Below are positions 1-10,907 of a stretch of DNA of 64,000 nt, in pieces (within the stretch, counting starts at the first letter, position 1; every line of letters starts with the position of its first letter). Under the pieces are notes generated by a model, which searched no databases, had not been told where the DNA came from, and worked only from the letters and a program-made list of their open reading frames with translations. Origin of the DNA: Imbricaverruca yamaguchii (taxonomy: Eukaryota; Arthropoda; Thecostraca; Neoverrucidae); contig JAOTOL010001466.1 in the NCBI GenBank assembly GCA_034440575.1, forward strand, positions 707,001 to 771,000, read 5' to 3'. The position numbers and the translations under genes were made by a program.

Positions 1-527
1 TCTCTCTCCCGATCTCGCCAATTTGATCCGGAACTAGCAAGTCTGCTTCTCAAGCGCACTTCGACGGTCTATAGCAGTGATGTCATGATCTGAAGACGTT
101 GGGTCTGCTGCTGCTGATGGTGATGATGCTGCTGCTGTGCTGGTGGCGGTGGTGCTCTTGATTCGAGTGCTGCAGATGCCGAGTTTGTTAACAAATTGTG
201 GCATAACGTTCTGCATGTCCTTTCGGTGACTAGTCTGTGACGTATTCATCAGATGTTGGGAGCTGCTGTAATTGTTGCAGGAAACGTGGATAATCTTTTC
301 ATCTCTTCAGTCTCTTCATAATGTATTCTAAGATGTTGCATCTTAAAGCGTGGTAGCTGCTCTCTAATCAGATTTCGGTATCTGTCAGCAAGCTCGATGA
401 GCTATCTTTTGTCAGGGCGAAGTTGAGACTTTGGCACAGGCTGCACTGGTGGGATGCTCACCCTAGACAAGTTGGGCAGCAGTTCAGGCCGAGGCGCCAG
501 ATCGCTTTTTGGTGGGGTGTAAGTTTT
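1..527 (-). pseudogene. Broken coding remnant, unidentified
   Basis: Read on the minus strand from about 524 downwards, one frame stays open with protein-like composition (for example DLAPRPELLPNLSR, then LIELADRYRNLIREQLPRF and MQHLRIHYEETEEMKRL). One in-frame TAG at 404-402 interrupts it. Near 290-296 the likely reading shifts by one base to FLQQLQQLPTSDEYVTD, which meets another TAG near 230. A further one-base shift gives ERTCRTLCHNLLTNS and then a His/Gln-rich stretch encoded by CAG/CAT triplets at about 100-160. Long protein-like segments in successive frames, joined only across stops and single-base shifts, look like a decaying gene or retrocopy. I do not recognise the family. Alternatively, parts could be chance open frames in a CAG-rich region. 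The window edge cuts the element. Confidence 0.4.
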
Positions 528-1263
528 GGGGGGGTTTTGGGAAAAAAAAACATTGATTTAGTATTATTAAAGAGGTTAAATTGGGGTTAAAACCTTATGT
601 TGAAAATTATTGGAACAGTAACGCACCTATCAATGGAATGGACATATTTCGCTCACGGGGTTTCTTCATCTCAAATTTCGTGTGGCAAATAGGCATTGCA
701 AGTAGGTCTTGCCATCCTTTCATATTATATAGTTCGAGTCACACCGCCGACTTCAAACCAAGCTGCTGCGCCCAAGGTATCTGCGATAGTCCAAAGTCTT
801 GTCATCCTCCACATCCGGCGCGATGCACTACATCCATGCACAATTTGTGTGTGCTGTGTGACTGCTTCAGAAGGCGCGCACGTCCAGTAACGCGCGCCAG
901 CCACGCGGCACGACTTTTTGCGAGGACTACCGGCAGGGGCAAATTCAATGGCGTCGCCGGCAATCAGCACATCGCCATTCAGAAGATCCCCAGACGGAGA
1001 CGCCACTCGTGAATGGAGCCGGCTCCCGCAATCCGGCCGCTGCCAGTCACAGAAAATTACCAGTCGATGGTGCACACCTGCCCCTGAACACCACGTCCGG
1101 AGTTGTGCATGTCTCTCGGGCCGAAATTAGACGGATTTTTCTTTGCGTCGTTGACACACGCAGTCCACTAGGCTTATTAAAGCTCGCATCATTAAAGCAC
1201 GTCAATTGCCAATTCGAAAGGCGGCTAACCCGGGATGTCGTTGAGACGATCACTCCGATAACA
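528..1263. other. No recognised feature
   Basis: Starts with a G-rich run and an A-run (533-550). The rest is unique sequence with short overlapping open frames on both strands and no protein family I recognise. Confidence 0.5.
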
Positions 1264-1487
1264 CATCGCTGTTGCTCGTCACCCACTGCACATCCGGCAC
1301 TTATAGTGTTGTTTGTCGTCCACTGCACCCGCAGAATATATAGTGTTGTTTGTCGTACACTGCACCTGCAGCACGTATAGTGTTGTTTGTCGTCCACTGC
1401 ACCTGCAGCACATATAGTGTTGTTTGTCGTCCACTACACCTGCAGCACATATAGTGTTTCTGGTCGTCCACTGCACAATAAACTTCA
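1264..1487. repeat. Minisatellite, 37-bp unit, about 6 copies
   Basis: The phrase TATAGTGTTGTTTGTCGTCC recurs at 1302, 1339, 1376, 1413 and 1450, an exact 37-bp period. A diverged copy precedes it at 1264-1300. Units also share CACTGCACCTGCAGCAC. Short open frames of 60-70 codons across the array are by-products of the repeat. Confidence 0.9.
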
Positions 1488-2839
1488 AGCTTCTTCACTA
1501 ACAGTAGTCTGCACTATACTCTTAGCTACATTAATTGTCATCGGATGCTTTGTTGTTTTCTGATTGGCATCATATATGACAAGAGATGTTTACTCTTACT
1601 TATATAGAACCACCGCCTTATGCCTCGTTCCCATGTTGTTCACGGGACACTTTCGAGTCAGTCTTTGCATATGTGTTCGTTTGCATTTATCCCTGCGTCG
1701 CCCCTTGCCCCTTCCAGTAAATTCCTGGTGTCTCCGTGTATAAGTTTGTTATTCGCCAGAAAGTCGGTTCAGTCTGCGATGTAAGCAGCGAAGGGTATGA
1801 ATCAATGAATGGACAGAAAAGACAGCTGAAAATGTATCGGTCGATGCCCAACTATACACCGCACAGTGGTACCAGTGGTTGAACAGTATCGGTGCCATGC
1901 ATCCGGTATCGATACCTACATCGGTACACCGGTGCCAGCGTTGGCTGTGCGCGGTAGCTGGGGCGTTGGTTGCGTGGAACGGGGTTCCGTTCGCAGCTAC
2001 ACACTACCGTCAGTCATTTGTTGGCACGTTGGAACGCTTCCGGGACAGCTTCCGACGGCCAGATCTATCTATTGTGGCGCGATATACATTATTCACACAT
2101 CTATTGTTCTGGGAACAGCGCGGAAATAGCAACTGCATTCGTCTTTTGAAGGCCTCTTGGGACCCGGAAGGAGATCGGCGGATTTGGAATTAAGAAAGTT
2201 TGATCGATACATCACGAAGTTGTGACAGAAATGAGCGCCCGGCTTATGGACATATAACGCGACTATTTGCTGCCAACTGCCGCCTGATCGACAGCACCGG
2301 CTCTATATCTTCCTCAGTTTAATTGCGACATCCTGTAACGTTCGATGCCGCTGCCGGCGTCATCGCACGCCAACAACGCGTCCGCATGCCACGTCGCCCG
2401 CCCGGCTGTCGCCAGTCGGACCGACACTGACGTCATCTCCGCCCATTTGCGTGACGTCACCGGGCGTCTGCCGACTGGTGGCCGTGTAGCGAACGGCTGT
2501 GCGGCGTGTACCACCGCTGTGTCCTGTATTGACGCCATCAGCTTCGGAAGTAGCTCGACAAGATCCGTATACAAATGTCATTTTAAAGCAAAAATTGGGC
2601 GGGAATGCGACCTTATCCCTTCCAAATAATCTGGTTAGGCCGACTACTCGACTAGACCTTGCCCGCATCAGGTATAGGTGACTGCATGTGGCGCCCAACA
2701 TACACCGATCATGCACATGAGCTTGCCGAGGGGAGGGGTAGCCACTCGGAAAGGAGCGCGGACTGAATATGTCAGCCCATTTTGTTCTAAAAGTTGGTGC
2801 TGAAGGCCCACGGAAGGTGTGAGAGACCTAAAGGATTTT
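1488..2839. other. No recognised gene; unique sequence
   Basis: Contains a perfect 12-bp palindrome GGTATCGATACC at 1905-1916 inside a segment rich in GGTACC/GGTATC words, and a CpG-rich patch at about 2340-2540. Open frames there (up to 118 codons) have no recognisable domain. Confidence 0.5.
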
Positions 2840-3005
2840 CCTCTTTATTCTCTCTCTCTCTCTATCTATCTCTCTCCCCTTTTTCTGCCTATCTCTCTCC
2901 TCTCTCTCGCTCTCTCGCTCTCTCTTTCGCTCTCTCTCTCGCTCACTCTCTCGCTCTCTATCTCGCTCTCTCGCTCTCTCTCCTCTCTCTCTCTCTTTCT
3001 CTCCT
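2840..3005. repeat. Imperfect (CT)n polypyrimidine tract
   Basis: About 165 bases of almost pure pyrimidine on the plus strand, CTCTCTCT broken by CTCG and CTAT. The Ser/Leu-rich and Arg/Glu-rich open frames on the two strands follow from the repeat. Confidence 0.95.
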
Positions 3006-4413
3006 TGGATCCGTGACTGTGCTTTCCTTCCGATGTTTCCAAGCAAAAGCTCCAGAACGCTTTGCCGGACGGCCATGCAGCTTGGTTCAGTTGCTGATCC
3101 ATCCCTCGTTTAATCATATACCAACATGTTGGTCTTTTCCATGGGTTATAGACCTATTACGTCATAGGCGATCACATATTCGTGTCACATCACATCCCTC
3201 CCCTCCCTCCAGTCTCCACCGTCCCTCTTCTGTGCACGGGATAGCATTGGTGGTATGCAACTATTAAGACAGCGAAGCTAAGCAAAAGCAATCCCTCGGC
3301 CCCAGCCTCCCGATGTCTGTATTGGTTGCGCACCTGTGGAAATGCTCTGATCACGGAGCAAGCCTGAGTAATCAAACCGAGCCTGACGATCGAGAGGCAT
3401 CCCACCATATTAATGTTCTTTATAAGAACTATTGGATCATTTAAACATAGTGACTGGTCATTATTGGTGTAGGAAGCAATATATTTTTGGCATGGAAAGA
3501 GGATACAAGAAACCATTCTTTCCTAAACTTTTTCATAACTGTCATTTTGGTTCCTACGTCCACGCTGGTCATGTCTAAGTTGAGAAGGTATGGTGACCTC
3601 CAGGCATTTACTTTATAACACTTTTATAACTATTATAACCACTTGGACGCAGGACAGTATCCATATTATAGATTGGTTGGTACCTGGTAGAGATATATTC
3701 AACCAATAACATAAATATATGAATGTGTAAAGTGTTCGGCTGTCCCCATGCTTGCCTTGTGCGTCGACACAGAATTTCCAGTGCGTGTGTGTAGACCGAC
3801 CACGACATCAGGCAGGTACGCTATCGATCAAACCGACGCGACATGGGGGACGACTTTACTGCTGCGTGTAGCGCACTCCAGAGGTCCTCAGGGTGGCGCA
3901 ACGTCTCTCAAGTGGACACATTAGTGTGAATGTCAAGAGGTAGCCTTGAACAGCTTGGTATTCCGGACAGATAGGCTCAGAACTGGAGGCCGGTGAGGGC
4001 ATGGGCCGAAGGGCCAGAGCAGAACCATGTAGAAAAGTGTGACCTCCGGAATTACTGACGATACTCGTACTAAACTCGCACTCCAACAGATTTACTACGT
4101 TTCTAGAAATGTGAGGTTAAAGTTAGTTCTCTTCGACGAAAAAGAGTGCGAACGATTGAATACCATACAGCGGGAAGGATGCGGTGAAAGAGAACGGCAA
4201 CACATGGACATTGGATATCCTCAGACAAGGACACCTATTTCAGACGCTCCGATGAGCCATTGGTGGATTTGTGCGAACATTCTGTTCAGTTTTTCTATGC
4301 CAAAGGACCAAGCTACCTATCCAGGCACAATCTGGATGGCGACTTGTAGCTACTATCCACAGTGGTGGCGATTATCATACACTTCAGGGAATACAAAAGA
4401 CACTTCCCGTATG
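3006..4413. other. No recognised gene; unique AT-moderate sequence
   Basis: No tandem structure, tRNA boxes or protein family seen. A patch at 3270-3300 contains GCGAAGCTAAGC, faintly like the 5S rRNA internal control region, but the rest of a 5S gene is absent. Confidence 0.5.
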
Positions 4414-4746
4414 GGTCGCCAATACAATTCATGGCCTCTCCTTTGACAAATCCTGCTTCCGTCCCTGCTACAATGTTACGGATAGGTCCAAATGCATCGT
4501 AGAAAGGACGACATACTCTGTAGGCATGACAGCTAGCTTTTTGTGTTCTCCCGAAGATGCAATGTAGTTGGAACATCGACTTCAAAATCCGAAGAGAAGC
4601 CCAACCACGACTGGTTTCCATGGGCTGCATGCAGCCTACTTGTCATCCGACTATGGTAGGCCATAGGCCATGTCATCCGACTATGGTCGCCGATACGATT
4701 CATGGCCTCTCCTTTGAGAAATCCTGCTCCCGTCCCTGCTACAAGG
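4414..4746. repeat. Direct duplication of about 63 bp
   Basis: The segments 4414-4478 and 4684-4746 are near copies (shared words TTCATGGCCTCTCCTTTGA and CCGTCCCTGCTACAA). Within 4641-4690 the phrase TCATCCGACTATGGT also occurs twice. This looks like local segmental duplication. No coding role is apparent. Confidence 0.75.
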
Positions 4747-5050
4747 TATAGATATGGTAGGCCAGCGTGAAAGTTGCCGATCTACATAGTGTGTTTGTGG
4801 TCCGTGAGTTGTGGAATGGACTGGGGTTGGTAGCGGATCGAAGGGCAACTAGGGGAATGTGCCACCCCTCCTCCATTCCTGGATCTGCCCTGGGACTGGG
4901 ATGGGTAGTGGATCGGTTCACTGGAAATAATACGGCTGACGGCTTTTGAGAATGCTTGAGGGGGTTTCTCGTGTTGTTTCTTATTAAGTTGCTCTTACAA
5001 CGTAAGAAATCAAATAAAAAACTGGGTCAAGGAAGAAGTCATTCAGGCGA

Positions 5051-5082
5051 TATCCAGTGACTTCCGGAGGAGTCACTGGATA
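5051..5082. repeat. Hairpin, 12-bp perfect arms, 8-nt loop
   Basis: TATCCAGTGACT at 5051-5062 is the exact reverse complement of AGTCACTGGATA at 5071-5082, around TCCGGAGG. The phrase TCCGGAGGAGT recurs just downstream near 5092. Function unknown. Confidence 0.85.
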
Positions 5083-5409
5083 GTTCAGGAGTCCGGAGGA
5101 GTTCAGACCTTGGAGGATGGCGAAAGTGTACTCCGTGAGGATAATTTCTCAATACGTTGCCCTGGATCGGTATTAGTGAGCTCCGGCAGAGAACAACTGT
5201 TTAGCTATGCCTACCAGAAGCGAAGCATTGTATTGTATTAACTAAAAGAAATTAAGTATTAAATTTAAAATTAAAGAATTAAAAATGAAATATTAAACAG
5301 TTCGCATTATAGTAAAGGGCATTTTAGGACTTTATCACAACCTTTTAGAACAATTTAAAACATTTTCCCTTAAAACAATACATACTTCATGCATATTGAT
5401 GCAGCGTGT

Positions 5410-5443
5410 ATTCATCTCGACATGAATACACGTCGAGATGAAT
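5410..5443. repeat. Hairpin, 12-bp perfect arms, 10-nt loop
   Basis: ATTCATCTCGAC at 5410-5421 is exactly complementary to GTCGAGATGAAT at 5432-5443. No T-run or flanking gene suggests a terminator. Confidence 0.85.
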
Positions 5444-6465
5444 ATTGGAATACGCATTGATTTCTCGAATGATTCTCTGGAGCTTTATCATGTAGCACCA
5501 GGTTGGCGAACATCGAAGCAGGGAGGAGACAGACATAATCCGCTTAGTGACTACAACAGATGGCGTCTCGGTGGCGAATAAACAGGGATGATGGGGATAA
5601 AATGATACAAGGATGTTGGACAAAAATGCCTGACTATCCGATGTAGTGCACCTTCAGTTGCTTCCGGTTGAAGTGCACTGCTTGGCATGGAATAACTTGG
5701 AGGCACTTTACGATTTTCGGGTCATTCTCTCCTTCACATTTATGACCTATGCCAATTCTCAACTATAAAATACAACGTGTAGACAACTTGATATGCCCGC
5801 AACTCCTGATGCTCACTTCCCCGAAACCCACAACCTCACAACGTGAACTCAAAATGCCTCCAGGGGAAGCCACAACCCTACGGTTGACACTCACAATACG
5901 ATATGATTTTCTACCCCTCCGAGTGCCTGGTGGGGAGAGGAGGACCTTCGTCCATCCTCGCAAAGTTTTTCTCCAAGAAGCGTAGGTGAAGGGTATGATA
6001 TGACTGCATCCTTGAATGCTTAGTAGCTTAAGGCATCTTTATCTCCTTTGGTTAATATTGCAGGTCAGGCCACGCAGGCAATCGCTGGGGTGCAGTGAGT
6101 CATCCGTCTTTGCTGTAGTTTTCAGCCACTGGTCGTAGAGTAAACATGAAGTCGGAATTCAAAATTGATTACACGTAAGCAGAAAACTTAATCTAACACA
6201 GGTTATGCGAGAAAAGATACAAGGTTACCGACCCTGTGAAAGTTAAATACCTGCAGATATTTGATGGACGGTATGCCAAATTTCAAAGCGATGGCTTGAG
6301 CGGTTCAGGTTCTGCTCAAGCAAACATTAGGAGAGTTGGTCAAAACAACCACACTCCTACACTGCGAGGGCTTAGGTAAGAGACCTACCGTATTATTTAC
6401 TTTTATGGGTATTATGATGCCATGATATGTGAGACCCATTTCGGTATATATCGCCCAGGGTAACC

Positions 6466-6900
6466 GCGTCCTTCTGGCATCAGGGATGCACTCTAGCTCG
6501 CGTCCTTCTGGCATCAGGGATGCACTCTAGCTCGCGTCCTTCTGGCATCAGGGATGCACTCTAGCTCGCGTCCTTCTGGCATAATGGATGCACTCTAGCT
6601 CGCGTCCTTCTGGCACCAGGGATGCACTGTCGCAGCGTCCTTCTGGCATCAGCGATTCACTGCCGCCGCGTCCTTCTGGCATCAGCGATGCACTGTCGCC
6701 GCGTCCTTCTGGCATCAGCGATGCACTGTCGCCGCGTCCTTCTGGCATAAGCGATGCACTGTCGCCGCGTCCTTCTGGCATCAGCGATGCACTGTCGCCG
6801 CGTCCTTCTGGCATCAGCGATGCACTGTCGCCGCGTTCTTCTGGCATCAAGCGATGCACTGTCGCCGCGTCCTTCTGGCATCAGCGATTCACTGCGACTC
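6466..6900. repeat. Minisatellite, 34-bp then 33-bp units, about 13 copies
   Basis: Every unit begins GCGTCCTTCTGGCATCA. The left part (6466-6601, starts at 6466, 6500, 6534 and 6568) has a 34-bp period ending GATGCACTCTAGCTC. From about 6602 a 33-bp form takes over, ending GATGCACTGTCGCC, and continues to about 6900. The 33-bp form keeps reading frame, so both strands show 11-residue repeats in open frames of 80-150 codons. Nothing else suggests translation. Confidence 0.92.
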
Positions 6901-7240
6901 AGCATGTCTCCGGGGACTCAATATATCAATCGGTCTTTCTCATCAGGAAGCGCCGAGCCGGGGTCCGCACAATAAGTGCCATTCATCTCGATGGTCGATT
7001 GTTCGGTCTCCTGTCGGCCGCCGGCGCGTGATTCGAGCCGTACCCCTGAGCGATGCCATGCATACATCAGCCAGTTGGAAGGCCGGCAGCTAATCAGGAT
7101 GATACAGCTAAGTGAGACGGATGACGACGTGGCGCTCAAATATTTCTTCACGTTAGTTATCGTGGCCTCCTGGATGCATCGATCAATATAATACGTCGCA
7201 CCATACAGCAATCGCTGCGTGTCCTGGGACAATCACGGGG

Positions 7241-7955
7241 TCGTTGTGATTGTCGCAGTCGCCACCGGTGCTGGGGCGACGGTCGACGTGATTGTCGCGG
7301 TCGCCACCGGTGCTAGGGCGACGGTCGACGTGTTGTCGCAGTCGCCACCGGTGCTAGGGCGACGGTCGACGTGTTGTCGCAGTCGCCACCGGTGCTGGGG
7401 CGACGGTCGACGTGATTGTCGCGGTCGCCACCGGTGCTAGGGCGACGGTCGACGTGTTGTCGCAGTCGCCACCGGTGCTAGGGCGACGTCGACGTCGTAG
7501 TACATTGGCGAGGTGGGGATTAGGACCGGTGCGGGTCGACGTGTTGTCGCAGCGCCACCGGTGCTAGGGCAATGGTCGACGTGTTGTCGCAGCACCGGTG
7601 GGGGGAGGTCGTTTGTCGCAGTCGCCACCGGTGCTGGGGCGATGGTCGACGTGTTGTCGCAGCCGCCACCGGTGCTGGGGCGATGGTCGACGTGTTGTCG
7701 CAGCCGCCACCGGTGCTGGGGCGACGGTCGACGTGTTGTCGCAGCCGCCACCGGTGCTGGGGCGATGGTCGACGTGTTGTCGCAGCCGCCACCGGTGCTA
7801 GGGCGACGGTGTGGGGCGAAGTCGACGTGTTGTGCGTGCCACCGGTGCTGGGGCGATGGTCGACGTGTTGTCGCAGTCGCCACCGGTGTTAGGGCGACGG
7901 TCGACGTGATTGTCGCGGTCGCTACCAGTGCTAGGGCGACGTTCGACGCGCGAAT
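7241..7955. repeat. Minisatellite, 41-bp unit, about 17 copies
   Basis: Units share CCACCGGTGCTGGGGCGA, then GGTCGACGTGTTGTCGCA. Exact 41-bp spacing is visible, for example between 7703 and 7744. Each unit carries the palindromes CACCGGTG and GTCGAC. Variants include CTAGGG for CTGGGG, GATGG for GACGG and an internal rearrangement at 7490-7620. Open frames through the array are artefacts of composition. Confidence 0.93.
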
Positions 7956-8835
7956 ACTCCGCTGGTTTGTAGTTTGAATGTATTGAGGATCATTCCAGAC
8001 AAGTGGATTAATATTCAGTTCTTGTCAATGCAATGTGTCGTACTTCGACGTAGAAGGCGAGTGAAATGGAAACATTCGAGCAAATCAGATGGAGCTAAAA
8101 CACCCAGACACAATAAAATACGGCACAAATGTAGTCCATATCAAATTCTACAATGCGACATCGCATTAGTTCATTGAGGAACCCTGGGATGGACGGCGGC
8201 ACGCGCATCCATCGGCGACATCGGCGGCACGAACACGTGCTGCAGGACAGGGATGGTCCGGAAACGGTAGCTCTAGAGTTCCAGTTGAGGTCGTTCTGGC
8301 GACACTACGAAACCCCAGATCACTGAAAAAAATCGGACCCGGGTCGCAACGGGAGCGCACGGGTCGTTGCGGATCCTGAGGACGTCGAGGAGGTCGTGAT
8401 AGGTCACAAGGTTAGCTACCTGCGCCAGCCCAGCTCGTTCCCACGACCAGTGAGACGTGGCGTCAAGGCCGCGCTCCCGACACGATCCGGGTACCGAAGT
8501 TGACCACCTTCTGCAGCCCCTGTAGACAACAGACGGCAGCCCCAGCCCAGCGGAGATGCTGTATTAGAGCGGTCAGAACACACAAGATATGAGGATGAAC
8601 GTGAGCTTGGACGAGGGTTTCCAGCCGCAGGCGATGATAAATATAGACCGAGAATGTAGGTATTGAAACTTCTTGACCGTTATTTGACAAGAGACAAGAG
8701 ATTTCTGGGATGCTTGGAGTCTTGCAGCTTGGCATCTTCGTCATAAGCAACTTGAAGTCCGTGAATAAGTTGAGATGACAAGTCGTTTGTGAAGAAGATG
8801 CTGAATAGGGTAGGACTGTGGCGGATAGCCTGTAG

Positions 8836-8841
<6 letters not shown>
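7956..8841. other. No recognised feature
   Basis: Unique sequence of mixed composition. Short frames on both strands, none with a recognisable domain. Confidence 0.5.

Positions 8842-8889
<48 letters not shown>
8842..8889. repeat. (GA)n microsatellite
   Basis: About 24 perfect GA dinucleotides. Confidence 0.97.
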
Positions 8890-8892
<3 letters not shown>

Positions 8893-10703
8893 ACTTATCG
8901 TTGCATGCAATTCAGGGATGGGAACTCTAAGCAGTGTTGGCTCTTGCCATGGATGCCAATGTAATGCATCTTAGGTGACCATCCCGCCTCCCACTGTTAG
9001 CATGAGAGCCAGAGCCACCTCTCACCACTCACCACCGTCCAGCCAGTTAACTCTGGAACCACTCTGTGCCAACACCGCACCTCTGCGTCGTCCCCGGCAT
9101 CAGGCGCACACATCGAATGCAGCACCGTCATGGTCAACACTATCGGACGCACCACCAGCATTGACTGATGCCATGCGGACACGCTTTCGCCATCAGTCCG
9201 GCGCACAGCGCAGTCGACAGCATCTCTCAAGGTATCCCGCAGAGAGTAGCAGGGCCGGACGTGTACTGGTACGGCGACGGCTTGTTGTCATCTGCCAGAT
9301 ATGAACGAAGGTGCCGCCACGCCACCTACTCGCGGAGCTCGGACAGTGCTGTCAGTATCGAAATCAGCCTGAAATAGTCAGGATCGTCAAAAAGATCTGA
9401 TTTGTGGAGCGACATGACAAATGCGAGTGGGAGCCGCAGGAATACGGTGATGAATTGATTCTAAGAAGGATCTGTAGGTCGATGACAGACAGACATTTCT
9501 GTAGGGCCATGATAGTGATGCCGTCAAAACCGATGGATCGGGGAGATGAAAGCTGAAGGAGTGCTGCAGAAAGCGCAGGTAGGATAGCTTGTCGAAGCGA
9601 CACGCAAGCGGTGGTTGCAAGCGGTGGTGGTCAAGGTGATGAAGCGCTCGTGTCAGTGCTGCCGTTGCTGACGAAATACTACCGCCGCAATGTGACCACC
9701 CACAGAAGCGAGTCTACAGGCAAAATCGTCTGGCTTCTCCGCGGACATGTCTGCAAAGTCAGCGCGTCCTCCTCTACTGCTGACGATGGTAGACTGACGG
9801 CCGTACCGCCAAAGCTTTACACGATCAGTCATCATCTCGGGGCGCAAAGAATGACGTCGAACCTATGAAAATGCACTAACGCTATATACGCTACACATAT
9901 ACGCATATACGCTAACGCGGCCGCGTCAGCGGATGTCGTCGACAAGGGTAGCTATCGAGACCGCTATTTACTCCGCGCACGGCAGACACAGCTCGCTCAC
10001 GACGTGTGAGCCGCCGGGTATCCGGCCAGTCGTCCAGCCAGGGAAGACGAGGACGTCCCATCGTTGCCTGCCCCGGGGGACGGCGCATATCGACAGCGCT
10101 GCGCGATAGCTGCATGCATGTCGCTAAGTTAGTGCTCACGCAGCCAGCTCTGTTATGGCCCGCGCCCGACCGGGCCTCAGACCGCCCCTCGCCGGGCCGA
10201 AGAGGGGGGGGGGGGGGGTCGCCTCACCTCCAGGATCTGAGAAACTGAGGCACCCGTGGAAGCATCGTCGAAGCGAAGCATCGTCGAATAGCCCAAGACG
10301 ATTTCGGAAGAACGAAACCAGGATTTTTTACTTTGTACACAAAGTGACTACGGGCACGCATGATGTCACTGATAACGTTACTTTTATGCCTGGTAGGTCC
10401 ATTTTGTGCTTCAAAATTAAGTGTTTGGTAATAAGACTGAAGAGAAGCATTGAACAGCTATAGAGATATGATTATGGGAAAGTTTACAATTTCATTTTGC
10501 CCATATTTTTCAAACGACTTTTCACCATATTTGGCCTTTTGAATAGGCAGGTCACGCCTAGAAATGGTATCTCAGTCAACTAACTTGGCTATATGGAGAA
10601 GTACACGGCTGCTTGACCGAGTACTAAGACAACGAACGACGCCTTTGTAGGAACAGAACGTCCTAGTTGGCCCACGCGCACCGTCACCCGTAATCGGGTA
10701 TGG
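8890..10703. other. No recognised gene; CpG-rich block near 9.9-10.25 kb
   Basis: Mostly unique. A short run of ACGC/ATATACGC words lies at 9885-9915. The stretch 9915-10245 is CpG-rich and ends in a run of about 15 G (10203-10217). No supported coding sequence. Confidence 0.5.
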
Positions 10704-10711
10704 GTGCTTGG

Positions 10712-10899
10712 CAGGGATGCGGAGCCTGAGCCGGAGCCGGAGCCGGAGCCGCCGGGACATTTCACTCGGAGCCGGAGTCGGAGCCGGAGCCGTCAAACGC
10801 GGCTCACGTTTGGGATGCACGGAGCCGGAGCCGGGATACTTCCCCGGAGCCGGAGTCGGAGCCGGAGCCGTCCAAAATTTTCCTGGCTCCGCATCCCTG
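10712..10899. mobile_element. hAT-type MITE with 15-bp TIR and perfect 8-bp TSD
   Basis: The element starts CAGGGATGCGGAGCC and ends with its exact reverse complement GGCTCCGCATCCCTG, giving a 15-bp perfect terminal inverted repeat. It is flanked by the identical 8-mer GTGCTTGG at 10704-10711 and 10900-10907. A CAG start, CTG end and 8-bp target duplication are the hallmarks of the hAT superfamily. At 188 bp with no transposase, the copy is non-autonomous. The interior is built of GGAGCCGGAGCC/GGAGTC words, a tandem hexamer that may have amplified inside the element. The perfect TSD and TIR suggest fairly recent insertion. Open frames crossing it (Glu/Pro- or Arg/Ser-rich) are artefacts. Confidence 0.9.
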
Positions 10900-10907
10900 G
10901 TGCTTGG

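Larger units (their letters stand above)
4747..6464. other. No gene; two perfect hairpins
   Basis: Mostly unique, with an AT-rich patch at 5230-5390. It holds the two 12-bp-arm hairpins listed separately at 5051-5082 and 5410-5443. No recognised coding sequence. Confidence 0.5.

Noticed and set aside
1855..1940. Small DNA transposon suggested by CAGTGGTACC and GGTGCC words
   Set aside because: No matching terminal repeats or target duplication could be found, only palindromic words.
3260..3380. 5S rRNA gene or 5S-derived SINE
   Set aside because: Only one short word (GCGAAGCTAAGC) resembles the 5S control region. The remaining conserved elements are missing.
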